Assembly: GCF_002575655.3 (NCBI RefSeq)
Contig: NC_053040.3
Span: forward strand, 462,134,780-462,198,779
DNA: 64,000 bases
Source of the DNA: Aegilops tauschii subsp. strangulata
Taxonomy: Eukaryota > Streptophyta > Magnoliopsida > Poales > Poaceae
Direction: 5' to 3'
This document shows positions 23,658 to 34,110 of the stretch, one piece after another. Every line of letters starts with the position of its first letter. Within the stretch, counting starts at the first letter, position 1. A program made the position numbers and the translations under genes. The notes below the pieces were generated by a model. It was not told the DNA's origin and made no database searches. It worked only from the letters and a program-made list of their open reading frames with translations.

Positions 23658-23782
23658 GACACTGGGCTGTGGTTGGGTGTCGTGCTCCCCGTGCCAGCCA
23701 TCCGTGTCCAGCTGGGTTGGCCGGTAGGGAAGCCCTGCTCGATCTGAACTCGGAGTCGATCGGGCCTCACCGAAACCAACGT

Positions 23783-23790
23783 TATAAATA
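23783..23790 (+). promoter_or_regulatory. TATA box of the Pelota copy
   Basis: TATAAATA in AACGTTATAAATAGC, about 180 nt before the ATG. In the second Pelota copy the matching site reads AACGTTAAATAGCC, having lost two bases, so its TATA box is broken. Confidence 0.65.
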
Positions 23791-23970
23791 GCTATCACCC
23801 TCCGTCCGTCCATTGATCCATCCAACACCTTCGCTCCGCTCGCAACTCACGACGACGACGACATCAACAAGCTCCGTCCCCGCTTTGGCATCCATCGCTC
23901 GCCGCCGTCAAGAGAGGTCTCCCGTCTCCCTCGAGAGCAACGAGACCGCTGCGCACTTTGATCCTGGACG

Positions 23971-25116
23971 ATGAAGCTCGTCGGAAAAAGCGGCAAAAGC
24001 CTCGCCCGCGACGGGCCCGGCTCCGTCAAGCTGCTGCCGGAGGTGGATGACGACCTGTGGGACGCGTACAACCTCATCGCCGCCGGCGACGCCGTCGAGG
24101 CCGTCACGGTCCGGAAGATCACCAAGTCCTGGGGCCGCACCTCGGAGCGCGTCAAGCTGACGCTGGAGATCGCGGTCGAGTCCACGGATTACGACAAGGA
24201 AGGGTCCGTCCTGCGCGTCCGCGGCAAGAACCTCTCCAAGAACGAGCACGTCCAGATCGGCCAGTACCACACCCTGGAGATCGAGCTGCGGAGGCCCTTC
24301 CTCCTCCGCAAGGAGGCCTGGGACTGGCCGGCGCTCGACACCATCCGCAAATCCTGCGACGAGACCGGGGCCAACGCCGACCTCGCCGTGCTCCTCATGC
24401 AGGAAGGGCTCGCCCACCTGTTTCTCGTCGGGAGGAGCGTCACGGCCACCAGAGCCCGCGTCGAGGTGCCCATCCCCAGGAAGCACGGCTCCGGCGCCGT
24501 CGCCGCGTACGACACCGCCCTCAAGGACTTCTTCCACCGCGTCCTGGACGCCTTCGTCAAGCACGTCGACTTTGACCTCGTCCAGTGCGTGGTGATCGCG
24601 AGCCCGGGCTTCACCAAGGACCAGTTCCGCGACTACATGCTCCTCGAGGCCGCGCGGCGAGGGGAGCTGCGAGCCATCACGGAGCACAAGGCGCGCATCG
24701 TGCTCGCGCCCGCTCCCTCGGGTTACCCGCACAGCCTCAAGGACGTCCTGGCCACCCCGGGCGTGATGTCGCTGATAAAGGACACGAGGGCGGCACAAGA
24801 GGTACCGGCATTGCAGGAGTTCTTCGCCATGATCACCAAGGACTCGGCGCGGGCTTGCTACGGGCCCAAGCACGTCGAGGTCGCGCATGAACGTTTGGCC
24901 ATCCAGACTCTCCTGCTCACGGACACTTGGTTCCGGAACCCCGACGTTGCTGCTAGGCGCAACTGCGTCGATTTGGCCGAATAGGTGAAGAAGATCGGTG
25001 GCAATGTGCGCGTCCTTTCTTCCATGCATGTCTCCGGCAATCAGCTGGAGCAGCTCACGGGGATAGCTGCTGTTCTTCGTTTTCCCATGCCTGATTTGGA
25101 CGACATCGAGATGTGA
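23971..25116 (+). pseudogene. PEL1: Pelota (Dom34/eRF1-like ribosome rescue factor) with late nonsense codon
   Basis: Intronless frame from ATG 23971. It is open for 337 codons to TAG at 24982-24984, after which the same frame continues for 43 codons to TGA at 25114-25116 ([10 protein letters not shown] end), so the ancestral length was 381 aa. Pelota binds stalled ribosomes with Hbs1 and triggers subunit splitting and no-go/non-stop decay. Visible: N-terminal Sm-like domain A (1-130; [30 protein letters not shown]), central eRF1-like domain (about 135-265; [33 protein letters not shown], no GGQ, as expected), and domain C cut short by the TAG. The codon is Ser in relatives (TCG to TAG). A KSG-type insertion near residue 8 is also unusual. 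Codon use is extremely GC-rich, as in grass genes. Flanks are shared with the inverted copy at 57.5 kb, so this is a segmental duplicate rather than a simple retrocopy. A shortened protein may still be made. Confidence 0.88.
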
Positions 25117-25282
25117 TAATTAGGGTCTCTGCTTATTGTTCTTCTACTAGGAACTGGATTCCCTAGGAACTATCGTTTTAGATGTCTCGAATACACAACT
25201 TTGATCACTTATTTTTTATTTCTACTATATCATGTTTATTTATATAACCAAGCAAAGTTTATAAATTACTGTGGAGGTGATA

Positions 25283-25400
25283 TTTTCGAAAGATAAACCT
25301 AGTGATCACATTTCAAATACTTTGGAGTTCAGTGACCAAAGTGAATATATAGTTCAAGTCGACCACCAATGTAATTCAGTCCATAAGAAACATCTAGCCT
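25283..25400. repeat. Dispersed repeat, copy 1
   Basis: Matches 39166-39285 in the same orientation over about 115 bp (TCACATTTCAAATACTTTG, then TCAGTGAC(C/A)AAAGTGAATATATA, then ACCACCGATGTAATT-type sequence). It lies in the 3' flank of Pelota copy 1. Class unknown. Confidence 0.65.
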
Positions 25401-25756
25401 AAGGAAAGGCAAGATGCCACAAGGGCGGAAAATCCAATTTAGCATCTACTAGCACACATGCCCGTGGGTTGCAACGGGATGATAAAATTACATGCCTCTA
25501 GCTTAATATAAGAATGGATTAAGACCCCCCATGTCTGTATTCTCTAGTTCAACATGACACCCTTTAATTAGAGCCAAACCAATATATTCTTTTTTTATTG
25601 GCACGTGCCCATAATTGGTTTTAATTATAATTAACCAGCATATTCTCTTTTATTGGCGCATGGAAGCTACCACTGTCAATAATTTATGGTGTTCCTTATT
25701 CTGAATAAGCTGACTTAGCTTGATGCGCCGGATGCGGAGCAGGCCCAGTATGGGAG

Positions 25757-25802
25757 TGATCGAACACACGACCTCAAAGACCCGACCGCATGTTGCTAGC
25801 CA
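25757..25802 (-). other. tRNA-like Pol III A/B box pair inside the Helitron
   Basis: On the minus strand, TGGCTAGCAAC (25802-25792) resembles an A box and GTGTTCGATCAC (25768-25757) a B box, about 25 nt apart. No full cloverleaf can be drawn. Probably a tRNA fossil. Confidence 0.4.
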
Positions 25803-25849
25803 CTCAAACAAATGCGTTCTGCTAACCAATGGTTAGCGTGAATATTAAA

Positions 25850-26830
25850 GAATCTAATGCAACGTCGGATTTGAAACTTTTTTTGAACTTTTCAAATACT
25901 AATAACTATGAAATGCCAAATATACTTGGCAACGTGAACAATTTTCCAAATTATGATTTTTTAAATTCCACACATTTAAAAAAGATGAACAAAAAATTTG
26001 AACAGAATATTTGTTGAAATTCACAAACATTTCTTAAAAGCATGAACGTTTTATAAATATATGATTTTTTTAAGTTGTGAACAATTTTGGGAAACGGGAA
26101 CATGTTTTGAACATATGGAAGAAATTTAGAAAATGTGTCTTTTAATGCAAAAATTATTTTCAATTTTTGAACATATCACTAAAACAAGAATATGTTTAAA
26201 ATTTGTAACATTTGTAAATCTTGATTTTTTTTTGGAAAAACCCAAACATTTTTCAAAAAATGGAAATAATTTGTAAAATTCTGAAAAAAAATCAGAATAA
26301 CAAAAATTTAAAATTTCAAACATTTCGAAATAGGAATGCAGTTTTGGAATTCATAACATGAACTACCGAATATACTTGGCAACGTGAACAATTTTCCAAA
26401 TTATGAACAGTTCTTTGAAAATTCCATACATTTTTGGACAACGCAAGAACAAAATTTGAACAGAACATTTCCTGAAATTCACATACATTTCTTAAATACA
26501 CGAACCTTCTTATAAAAATATGAATATTTTTACGTTGTGAACAATTTTTTTAAATGGGAACATGTGTTAAACATGCAGAAGAATTTCAGAAAATGTGTTT
26601 CTTTAATGCAAACATTCTTTTCAATTTTTAAACCTATCACTAAAACAAGAATATTTTCCGAATTTGGAACATTTTTTAAATGCATTTTCTTAAATCTTGA
26701 AAGTTTTCAAAAAATACGAACATTTTACTAAAAATGGGAATATTTTTAAAATTTTAAACATATTTTGGCACGACAAAAATCCAAACATTTTTTAGAATAG
26801 GAACACATTTTTGTAATTTTGTAACTTTTT
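25850..26830. repeat. AT-rich degenerate array
   Basis: Loosely periodic sequence built from variants of GAACATTTTT and AAATTC(A/G)(C/T)GAAC every 20-30 bp, with no coding. A segment around 25917-26040 is repeated at 26366-26490 (ATACTTGGCAACGTGAACAA). Similar arrays occur at 29240-29890 and 54140-55070. Confidence 0.6.
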
Positions 26831-27271
26831 ACAAATTGTGAATAAAAATTGAAACTACAATTTTTGTTTGAAAATTGTGAATTTCATCAAGACTTTTAAA
26901 ATATACTTGCACTCGGCAAAATAAAAACAAACAGGAAATACAAAGAGAAAGAAACAGATTTTGTTTTTGAAACAGAACACAAATAAAAATGGGCCGCCGT
27001 GTCTTGGTCGCCCTGTGCGTAGCTGAAACTATTTGCCGCATAGAGTGTGAAAGAGGATTTTTTATTGCTGCTTGGGAAGGAAAAAAGGGCTGACTTTACT
27101 GGGCCATACGGCGCGCAGCCCACGTACGAAATTCTCCACAAATCATTTTTCCTTTGCTAACAGACGGAGTACGAAAGTTTAGTACCACCTCGGATAGAAA
27201 CAAAAAATCTTTTAGCGGTGAACGGATGAAAAAAACGGAGAAACGCACCTTGCTTTATTAGTAGGTATAGA

Positions 27272-27649
27272 CTAGTTGTCTATGCAACCCATATTCTCCT
27301 CTATTTTCACTTTTTTTTTAGTTTGTAGAAACTGAGAAATTACAAGTCATGATGCCATAATGTGAATCTGTTCAAATTCATAACAAGATATGACTTCATG
27401 TGAACTGTACAAAACAAAGATAAAAGTATATCATATCATCAGAATGGACTCGCTCTGGTGAATGATGTAAGAATTTGGATACGTACCTCATATATAGCAA
27501 GCATCCAAAAGGAAAAAAAAACAAAGGACGTAAGAAATCAACTGTTATCTGAAACTGAAGGAGTATCTACACAGGTGCTCTCCAGTGATCTACACATTCA
27601 GTCTCATTTTACCAAAATAAACCATACTATTGTCTATCCCTAAGTAAAA
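27272..27649. other. Intergenic AT-rich sequence
   Basis: No gene or element recognised between the Helitron and the Mutator-like element. The last 9 bp (27641-27649) are the left target duplication of the latter. Confidence 0.5.
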
Positions 27650-28517
27650 GGGAAATGATTAGCTTCAACCGACTGATGTTTCATCGCCCATCCGCCTCCT
27701 CACGCTTGCGACGCGTGTCCCTGTGGGACCGGCTCCTTCTTATCCTCACACCAACGACCACGCTTCCCATTCCCGAAGCATCTCGCTGAAATGGTTTTAC
27801 CTTTTGTCCACCCCGTCTTCTTCCATCTCCCCCAATCTCTCTCCTGTGAGCCCACGCTGCTCATCCATTTCTCTCATCTCCCCCTTGGTTACACGGGACA
27901 AGTCTGGCAAGACTCAGATCAACGGTAGTCGGCTGCCTCACGCATGGGACATGCCTCGTCGGCCGGATCCATGGCATGCCTACTTCAAGGTTCCGACGTT
28001 GTATGCTAGGCCCCAGATGGTACATGCGTGTGTCGGGTTTGGATGAAATTCACGCCATGATACTACAAGTGCTTTAGGCAAACTTTTCGCAACAAAGATC
28101 TTGTTGCAGAAATACAGAAAGAGGTTGTAGATGTTGTTGTAATTTTTGCAACAAGGGTCTTGTTGCAGGAATACAAAGATTTTTTTTTTGCAATAATGAT
28201 CTTGTTGCAGGAATGCAGAGATGAGGTCGGAGATGTTGTTCCAATTTTTGCAACAAGGATCTTGTTGCAGGAATCTGGAGAAGAGTCTGGAGATGTTTTT
28301 GCAATTTTTGTAACATAAGTCGTGTTGCAGAAATACATAGAAGAAGCCGGAGATGGTTTTGCAACAAAGATTCTGTTGCAACCAACGTAGCTTTGCAACA
28401 AGCGTCTCGTTGCAGAAAATAAAGAGGAACAATCGGATGGCTCGTGGCATATAATCGGATAGCTCACGATCCGGCCGATTTTTAAAAAAAATCAGCCGAC
28501 GGACGCGTAGCATGACC
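27650..28517. mobile_element. Mutator-like (MULE) non-autonomous element, 868 bp
   Basis: Flanked by identical 9-bp direct repeats TAAGTAAAA (27641-27649 and 28518-28526), the Mutator hallmark. Terminal inverted repeats are imperfect: GGGAAATGATTAGCTTC on the left, and the reverse complement of the right end GGTCATGCTACGCGTCC. Both lead into a CCGxCTGAT block. The interior has a GC-rich part with UTR-like CT-rich sequence (27700-28060) and a palindromic array (28089-28413). No transposase. Confidence 0.78.
28089..28413. repeat. Array of seven 19-bp palindromes
   Basis: Variants of GCAACAAGGATCTTGTTGC start at 28089, 28148, 28190, 28250, 28310, 28361 and 28395. Spacers are about 15-40 bp and often contain GGAATNNNGAG and GGAGATGTTGTT. 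Each unit is a near-perfect inverted repeat. Overlapping minus-strand open frames of 100-177 codons here are by-products of the repeat, rich in LLQ or CCK. Confidence 0.8.
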
Positions 28518-29023
28518 TAAGTAAAAACATGCAATAATCTAGGGTCAAACTGTAGTGCCTTTTTTCTTCACAACAAAATAAAATCATACTGTACTACGCT
28601 AGTGTGTTTCTCATGGTTATGAATGACTTCTTCGGCCGAATATCCTACATGCTGCAAAATCCTGCAACGACTCGGCCAAGGAACACCTTGCCATCCTTGC
28701 TAATCTCACCCTTCTGCTTCCTTCGCCACTGCCCTTGTGGTCAGTTTGTGGGTAGAATGTGAAATATCCTCTCATAGAAAAACAATGTACATATCGCACC
28801 CACGAGAACTTCGCGGATGTTGTGATTGTACATTCCCACGAGGAAGATCCACTGATCTGCTAAGTGGAGACCAAGGTGCTCAGTGACAGCAACTAGATGA
28901 GAGCTGGAGTTACCCTTCAAAAAACAAAATGAACAGAAGCTCTATCAGATGAAAAAAAACACAATGCATCTTTTTTTTTACGGGGTAAAACACAGTGCAT
29001 CTGAAGTGGCTGATTATGTACTA
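28518..29023. other. Intergenic sequence without recognised gene
   Basis: Contains a CTACTACGCT/TTGC-type mixed sequence and a short T-run at about 28970. No domain or repeat signature was identified. Confidence 0.45.
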
Positions 29024-29183
29024 CTCCCTCCATTCCTAAATATTTGTCTTTCTAGAGATTTCAACAAATAATTACATACGGAGCAAAATGAGTGAATCTA
29101 CACTCTAAAATATGTCTATATACATCCGTATGTGGTATTTCATTTGAAATCTCTAAAAGACAAATATTTAGGAACGGAGGGAG
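29024..29183. mobile_element. Stowaway MITE, 160 bp (Thalos-like)
   Basis: Ends CTCCCTCCATTCCTAAATAT and, reversed, CTCCCTCCGTTCCTAAATAT, with TA at 29022-29023 and 29184-29185. Arms of about 45 bp pair almost completely. Confidence 0.93.
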
Positions 29184-29239
29184 TAGTTGAACTCGTAAGA
29201 AATCAGGGGTCGTAGTAGTTTCAGTAGGCCACCGGAAAA

Positions 29240-29890
29240 CTTCCGTACTTTTGTCAAATTTGTGTTTTTTCTTTTTTCAAGGTCCCGTAATTTTTTCAAA
29301 AAGAAACATACTTCTTTCAAATCAGTAAACTATTTTGAAACTTCCGTACTTTTGTCAAATTCGTGTATTTTTAATTTGCATACTTTTTTTCAAATCCGCG
29401 TATTTTTCCCAAGTTTGTGTAATTTTATAAAATCCAAGTGTGTTTTTCAAATCCATGAACTGTTTTTGAAATTTGCGTACTTGTTTTGAAATGTGTATTT
29501 TTTTCACATCCGTGTTCCTTTTCCAATCCAGGAACTTTGTTTGAAATTCACGTACTTGTTTCAAGTTGACATATTTTTTTAAAATCCACATATTTTTGCG
29601 TAAAAAATATCCAAATCCACGTACTTTTCTCAAGTTAGCATAAATTTTCAAATTCATGAACTCTTTCCATAAAATGTACGTGAATATGAAAAAGTACGTC
29701 AATTTTTAAAAATTACATGAATTTGAAAAAACTACATGAACTTTCAAAAGGTACGCAGATTTGAAAAAAGTACATGAACTTGGAAAAAGTACGCGGATTT
29801 GAAAAAATGCACAAATTTTTAAAAAGTTCACGCATTTGAAAAAGTACCAGAATTTGAAATCATTACGCGGACTTAAAAAAAAGTACGCGA
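29240..29890. repeat. AT-rich degenerate array with GTACTT/AAATCCG units
   Basis: Units such as TTTGTCAAATTCGTGTATTT and AAGTACGCGGATTTGAAAAA. The first half (to about 29660) is mostly in one orientation and the second half in the opposite one, so the whole forms a loose inverted repeat. No coding function. 29890-30320 that follows has two AAAACCGG-rich repeats (TTGTCCGGTTTT at about 29966 and 29996) and no gene. Confidence 0.6.
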
Positions 29891-30479
29891 ATTTGAGTTG
29901 GCATGGTCAAAACCGGGGTGGGACAGCATCAAAACCGGTAAAAACTGTGACCAGAGATGAATCTTGTCCGGTTTTAGAAGTTAAGGATGCAAATTGTCCG
30001 GTTTTGAAGTTAAGGGATCAAATTTAGACTCCGCCAAAAGTTGAGGGACGAAAAGTATACTTTTTCTCAAAACTTGACGATCCAAACTTTAAACAAAATG
30101 AAAATGTTGCCATGTCTATCTGTTCTATTCTATTCTATCGATTTCTGAAGATCTGAATAATAAAGAGAAAAACCATTCCTGATACATAACGATCCAAACT
30201 TTAAACAAATGAAAATGTTGTGTTTTACCAAAATCTCAACAGTTTGAACAATTCAGATTCACTGGCTTCGTTCCGATTCACAGGTGGAAAAACTGAGATG
30301 ATAGTGTTTTTTCACTAATGAACAACACACTACTTTTTCGAAAAGGGGCGCTTTATTACTTAAAAGATTTAAGCATTACACCCGGCCTCTGCATAGTTAA
30401 GATGCACACAGCCAAACAATATCCTCTCGTTCAGAAAAAAGGCGAAATACAAGGAAAACATGCAGTATCCGTATAACGC

Positions 30480-33400
30480 CTAAAGCGGAGGGAGGCTAAT
30501 CCTAAGATCATGCAGCCACCCATGTTGGGTAAAAGTATCCCTCACCGTAGCCTCCAATCGTGTACACACCTCCATAAACAGGTCTCGATTCTCCACACGA
30601 GGACCATAAACGAAGAGTCCCGGTACATCTGTAGATAACCTGCATAAGAGAAGTACTTTTATCGTTAAAAACCTTATCATTTCTATAGAGCCAAAGCGAC
30701 CAAATAACGGCAAGCGCTCCCACTCTGAGAAGGGTTCTAAACCTGTGATCAATCCCATGTAGCCAGTTGCCAAATACATTAGCAAACACTACAAGGAGGA
30801 TACAAGCCAGAAGCTATTTGGATGACTGACCATATAAAACGAGCCAATTTGCATTGAAAGAATAAATGTTTTATTGTCTCATCATGGTGACAAAAGACAC
30901 ATTGCGGACTTCCATGCCAATTCCTCTTAATAAGGTTATCTTTAGTAAGAATAACTCCACGACGAAGATACCATGCGAAGATTTTATTCTTAAGCGATAT
31001 CTTCATCTTCCAGATCTTCTTGTTATTATCAACTGGCACATCAGACTGGATTAACGCTCTATACATAGACTCTACTAAGAACTGTCCATTCCCATGTAGG
31101 TTCCATCGGAATACATCAGACCCATGTGACAATTGCACTGTGGACAATCGCTGGAGCAGGATGTTCCACGATTGTAGTCTGGGTCCAAATAAATCCCTTC
31201 TGAATGTCACATTTGGCAGAAATGATTCCATTACCGTGGGGATAGTATCACCCTTGTGACGTACAATGTTGTATAGAGCCGGATATTGTTCCCGGAGAGT
31301 GGCATTTCCTAGCCACTTATCCTCCCAGAATCTAATTTTCGAGCCATCCTTAATCGAGAAAGATCCATAGCAAAAGAAATATTTCTTCGTAGCTATTAGA
31401 CCCGCCCAAAAGTGAGAATCCCCAGGCTTCCAATATACTTGGGATACTGCCTTGGAGCCCACATATTTCCGTCTGAGGAGGGTTTGCCATACACCATCTT
31501 CCGTCAGTAATTTAAATAACCATTTACCGAGTAGGGACCTATTCTTAACCTCAAGGTCATGAATGCCCAACCCGCCTTGGTCTTTGGGACGGCAAACCAC
31601 ACTCCATTTAGCCAATCGATATTTCTTTTTCTCGCTATCTCCTTGCCAAAAGAATCTTGATCAGAAATAATCCAATATATGTAAAACTCCTTTTGGCAAC
31701 TGGAAGAAGGAGATCATATATAGTACCATATTAATTAGTATTGAATTTATTAGGACCAATTTTCCTCCTAGAGACAGCAGCTTACCTTTCCAACTGCTAA
31801 GTCTTTTTGGCAGCCTCTCCTCGACGTGTTTCCATTCAGCATTTGTGAGTCTCCGATAATGTATCGGTATCCCCAAATATGTGATCGGAAACTAGCCCAA
31901 CCCACATCCGAACAGTTCGGCGTACAGGTGAGCCTCGTCTTGGGCCTCGCCAAAGCAAAACAATTCACTTTTATGAAAATTGATCTTAAGACCTGAGAGT
32001 TGCTCGAATGCTGATAAAATTAATTTCAGATTTCTCGCTTTCTCGAGGTCATGATCCATGAAGAGAATTGTATCGTCGGCATACTGAAGTATGGAGAGGC
32101 CACCATCAACTAGATGATTTACTACCCCATCAATTTGTCCATCAGCCTTGGCACGCTCAATCATGACTGCTAGCATATCCGCCACTATATTGAATAGCAT
32201 GGGCGATATCGAGTCACCTTGTCACAATCCCTTCTTCGTTTGAAAATAGTGGCCAAGGTCATCATTGACCTTAATGGCAACACTGCCTGCTGAAACAAAG
32301 CTATGGATCATTGCGCACCACTCTGCAGAAACTCCTTTCATTCTAAGAGTCTGTTGAAGAAAGGGCCATTTGACTTTGTCATAAGCCTTTTCAAAGTAAG
32401 TACGACCCCATTCAACTTTTTCGATGTAATTCATGGACAGTTTCATGAAGGATAACAACTCCGTTTAGGATGTGTCTACCTTGCATAAAAGCTGTCTGTG
32501 AAGGACGAACCACATGTTCAGCAACCGAATTCAGCCTAATAGTTGCAACCTTCATGAATATTTTAAAACTAACATTAAGGAGGCAAATAGGTCTATATTG
32601 TTGTATCCTTTCAGCCTCATTAACCTTAGGTAATAAAATAATCTCACCGAAGTTTAAGCGAAACAAATCTAGTTGGCCAACATGTAGATAGCTAAACAAG
32701 AGGAGGAGATCCGGTTTGATGACTTCCCAGAAGTTCTGATAGAACTCTGCGGGAAAACCATCCGGACACGGGGCTTTGTTGTGCTCCATTAGGAAAACTT
32801 CCTTTCTAACTTCCTCCTCAGAGTATGGTGCTGTTAGAAGGTTGTTTTCCTCATCAGAGACCTGAGGGATGTCATCTGTTCGAGACTCATCCATCGAGAA
32901 ATTTCCTTCCTCTGGGGCTCCGAACAAATTTTTATAATAATTAGTGATATAAGATTTAAGTTGCTCATGTCCCTCAATTGTGCCCTCATCCTGTTGAAGT
33001 GAATGAATAAGTTTCTTCCGGTGTCTGCCATTGGCGACGCCATGGAAATATCTAGTATTCGAATCACCTTTCAGGATAAATTGAGAGTTAGAGTGTTGGT
33101 ATCATTTGAGTTCCTCTTCACGCAGCATGCTAGCTATCTGTGCATTCGGTTGACTCTTGATCTCGATTTCATGCTCAGATAATGGTCTAACCTCTGCCAA
33201 AACTTCTAATTCATCAATGATAGATGAAAGACGAAGCTTCTCCTTTTTGAGGATACCCACTGTATGCCTAGCCCAACCACCAAGGAATTTACGTAATGCA
33301 CGCATTTTGTTATTCCATTTGTGTATTGGGGTATGCCCGGCCACCGGCTTCTCCCATACCTTCTTGACCATGTCATGGAAGCCATCCCGGAGCAACCAAC

Positions 33401-34110
33401 CAAGTTCGAACTTGAACTTGCGTCTATGTTGTGGTCGTGGCAAACCAGTAGTTAGGAGAATTGGTGCGTGGTTTGATATGGCCTCGATACGAGGTAGAGC
33501 ACGAACAGACACCATAGGAAATTTAGATTCTCAGTCGGTATCCATTAAAACGCGATCTAGTTTCTCATATGTCGGTTCCGGAAACCTCTCGCAGATCGAG
33601 ACTGTCAATGACAGCGTTGAAAAGGAAAGGCCAATGATTATCAAACCTACCACGGCTTTTCTCATTTGGAAAACGAAGCAAATTGAAATCCCCTCCTATA
33701 AGAATGGGGTAGGGATTATCTTTTGCCAGATTAACCAATTCACGGAGAAAATCAGTCTTGAGTTCATCCTGGGCTGCCCCATACACGGCGACGAGGGTCC
33801 ATGTGAAGTTGTCGGCCTTGTTGCGAATATGGAGTTTAACGTGAAACTCACCATCCGAACTAGCCAAAACATCCATAGTCCCCGTGTTTACGCCAAGTAA
33901 GATGCCCCCAGAACGACCTCTAGGCGGTCGTGAAACCCAAGTGTATTCTATCCCGCCAGAAAGATGGTTAAGCAGACTTACTGAGAAGTCACGTCTCCCC
34001 GTTTCAGAGATAGCCAAAAAATCTAAATTGTATTCCCTATTACACTCCGTAATGAATAAATGCTTAGCCAAGTCACGAAGACCTCTGCTGTTAAAAAACA
34101 TTCCATTCAT
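30480..34110 (-). pseudogene. LINE ORF2: endonuclease, reverse transcriptase, zf-RVT
   Basis: The endonuclease domain (34110-33565) shows SRGL near the start, AISETGR, WTLVAVYG and GGDFN, the APE-type catalytic set. The linker and RT follow in several frames (33515-31660): FKIFMKVATIRLN, PSQTAFMQGRHILNG, KAYDKVKWPFLQQ and the catalytic YADD at 32083-32072. The C-terminal zf-RVT region (31615-30480) has CVFCHHDETIKHLFFQC. At least six frameshifts or stops. Inactive. Confidence 0.88.

Larger units (their letters stand above)
25449..27271 (-). mobile_element. Helitron, non-autonomous, about 1.8 kb
   Basis: Read on the minus strand it starts TCTATACCTACTAATAAAGC at 27271. It ends with a hairpin CCCGT...ACGGG (loop GCAAC-type) followed 8 nt later by CTAG at 25452-25449, then T. 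The TC start, 3' hairpin and CTAG terminus are the Helitron signature. No target duplication is expected. The 3' side insertion base (T) fits; the 5' side base is G rather than A, perhaps mutated. There is no Rep/helicase coding. It carries a tRNA-like segment (25757-25802) and an AT-rich degenerate array (about 25850-26830). Confidence 0.68.

Noticed and set aside
24982..24984. Programmed stop-codon readthrough in Pelota
   Set aside because: The context TAG GTG is not the known CAA-TTA-type readthrough context, and paralogs have Ser here; a nonsense mutation is simpler.
23908..25029. 373-codon open frame on the minus strand
   Set aside because: It is antisense to the Pelota frame; high GC at third positions removes stop codons. 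No domain match.
28089..28413. CRISPR-like repeat/spacer pattern
   Set aside because: A plant nuclear transposon with uneven spacing and no cas genes; the repeats are palindromic units of a MULE.
27980..28513. Overlapping minus-strand frames of 103-177 codons rich in LLQ/CCK
   Set aside because: Produced by the palindromic repeat array inside a MULE; all three frames are open for the same reason and none has a known domain.
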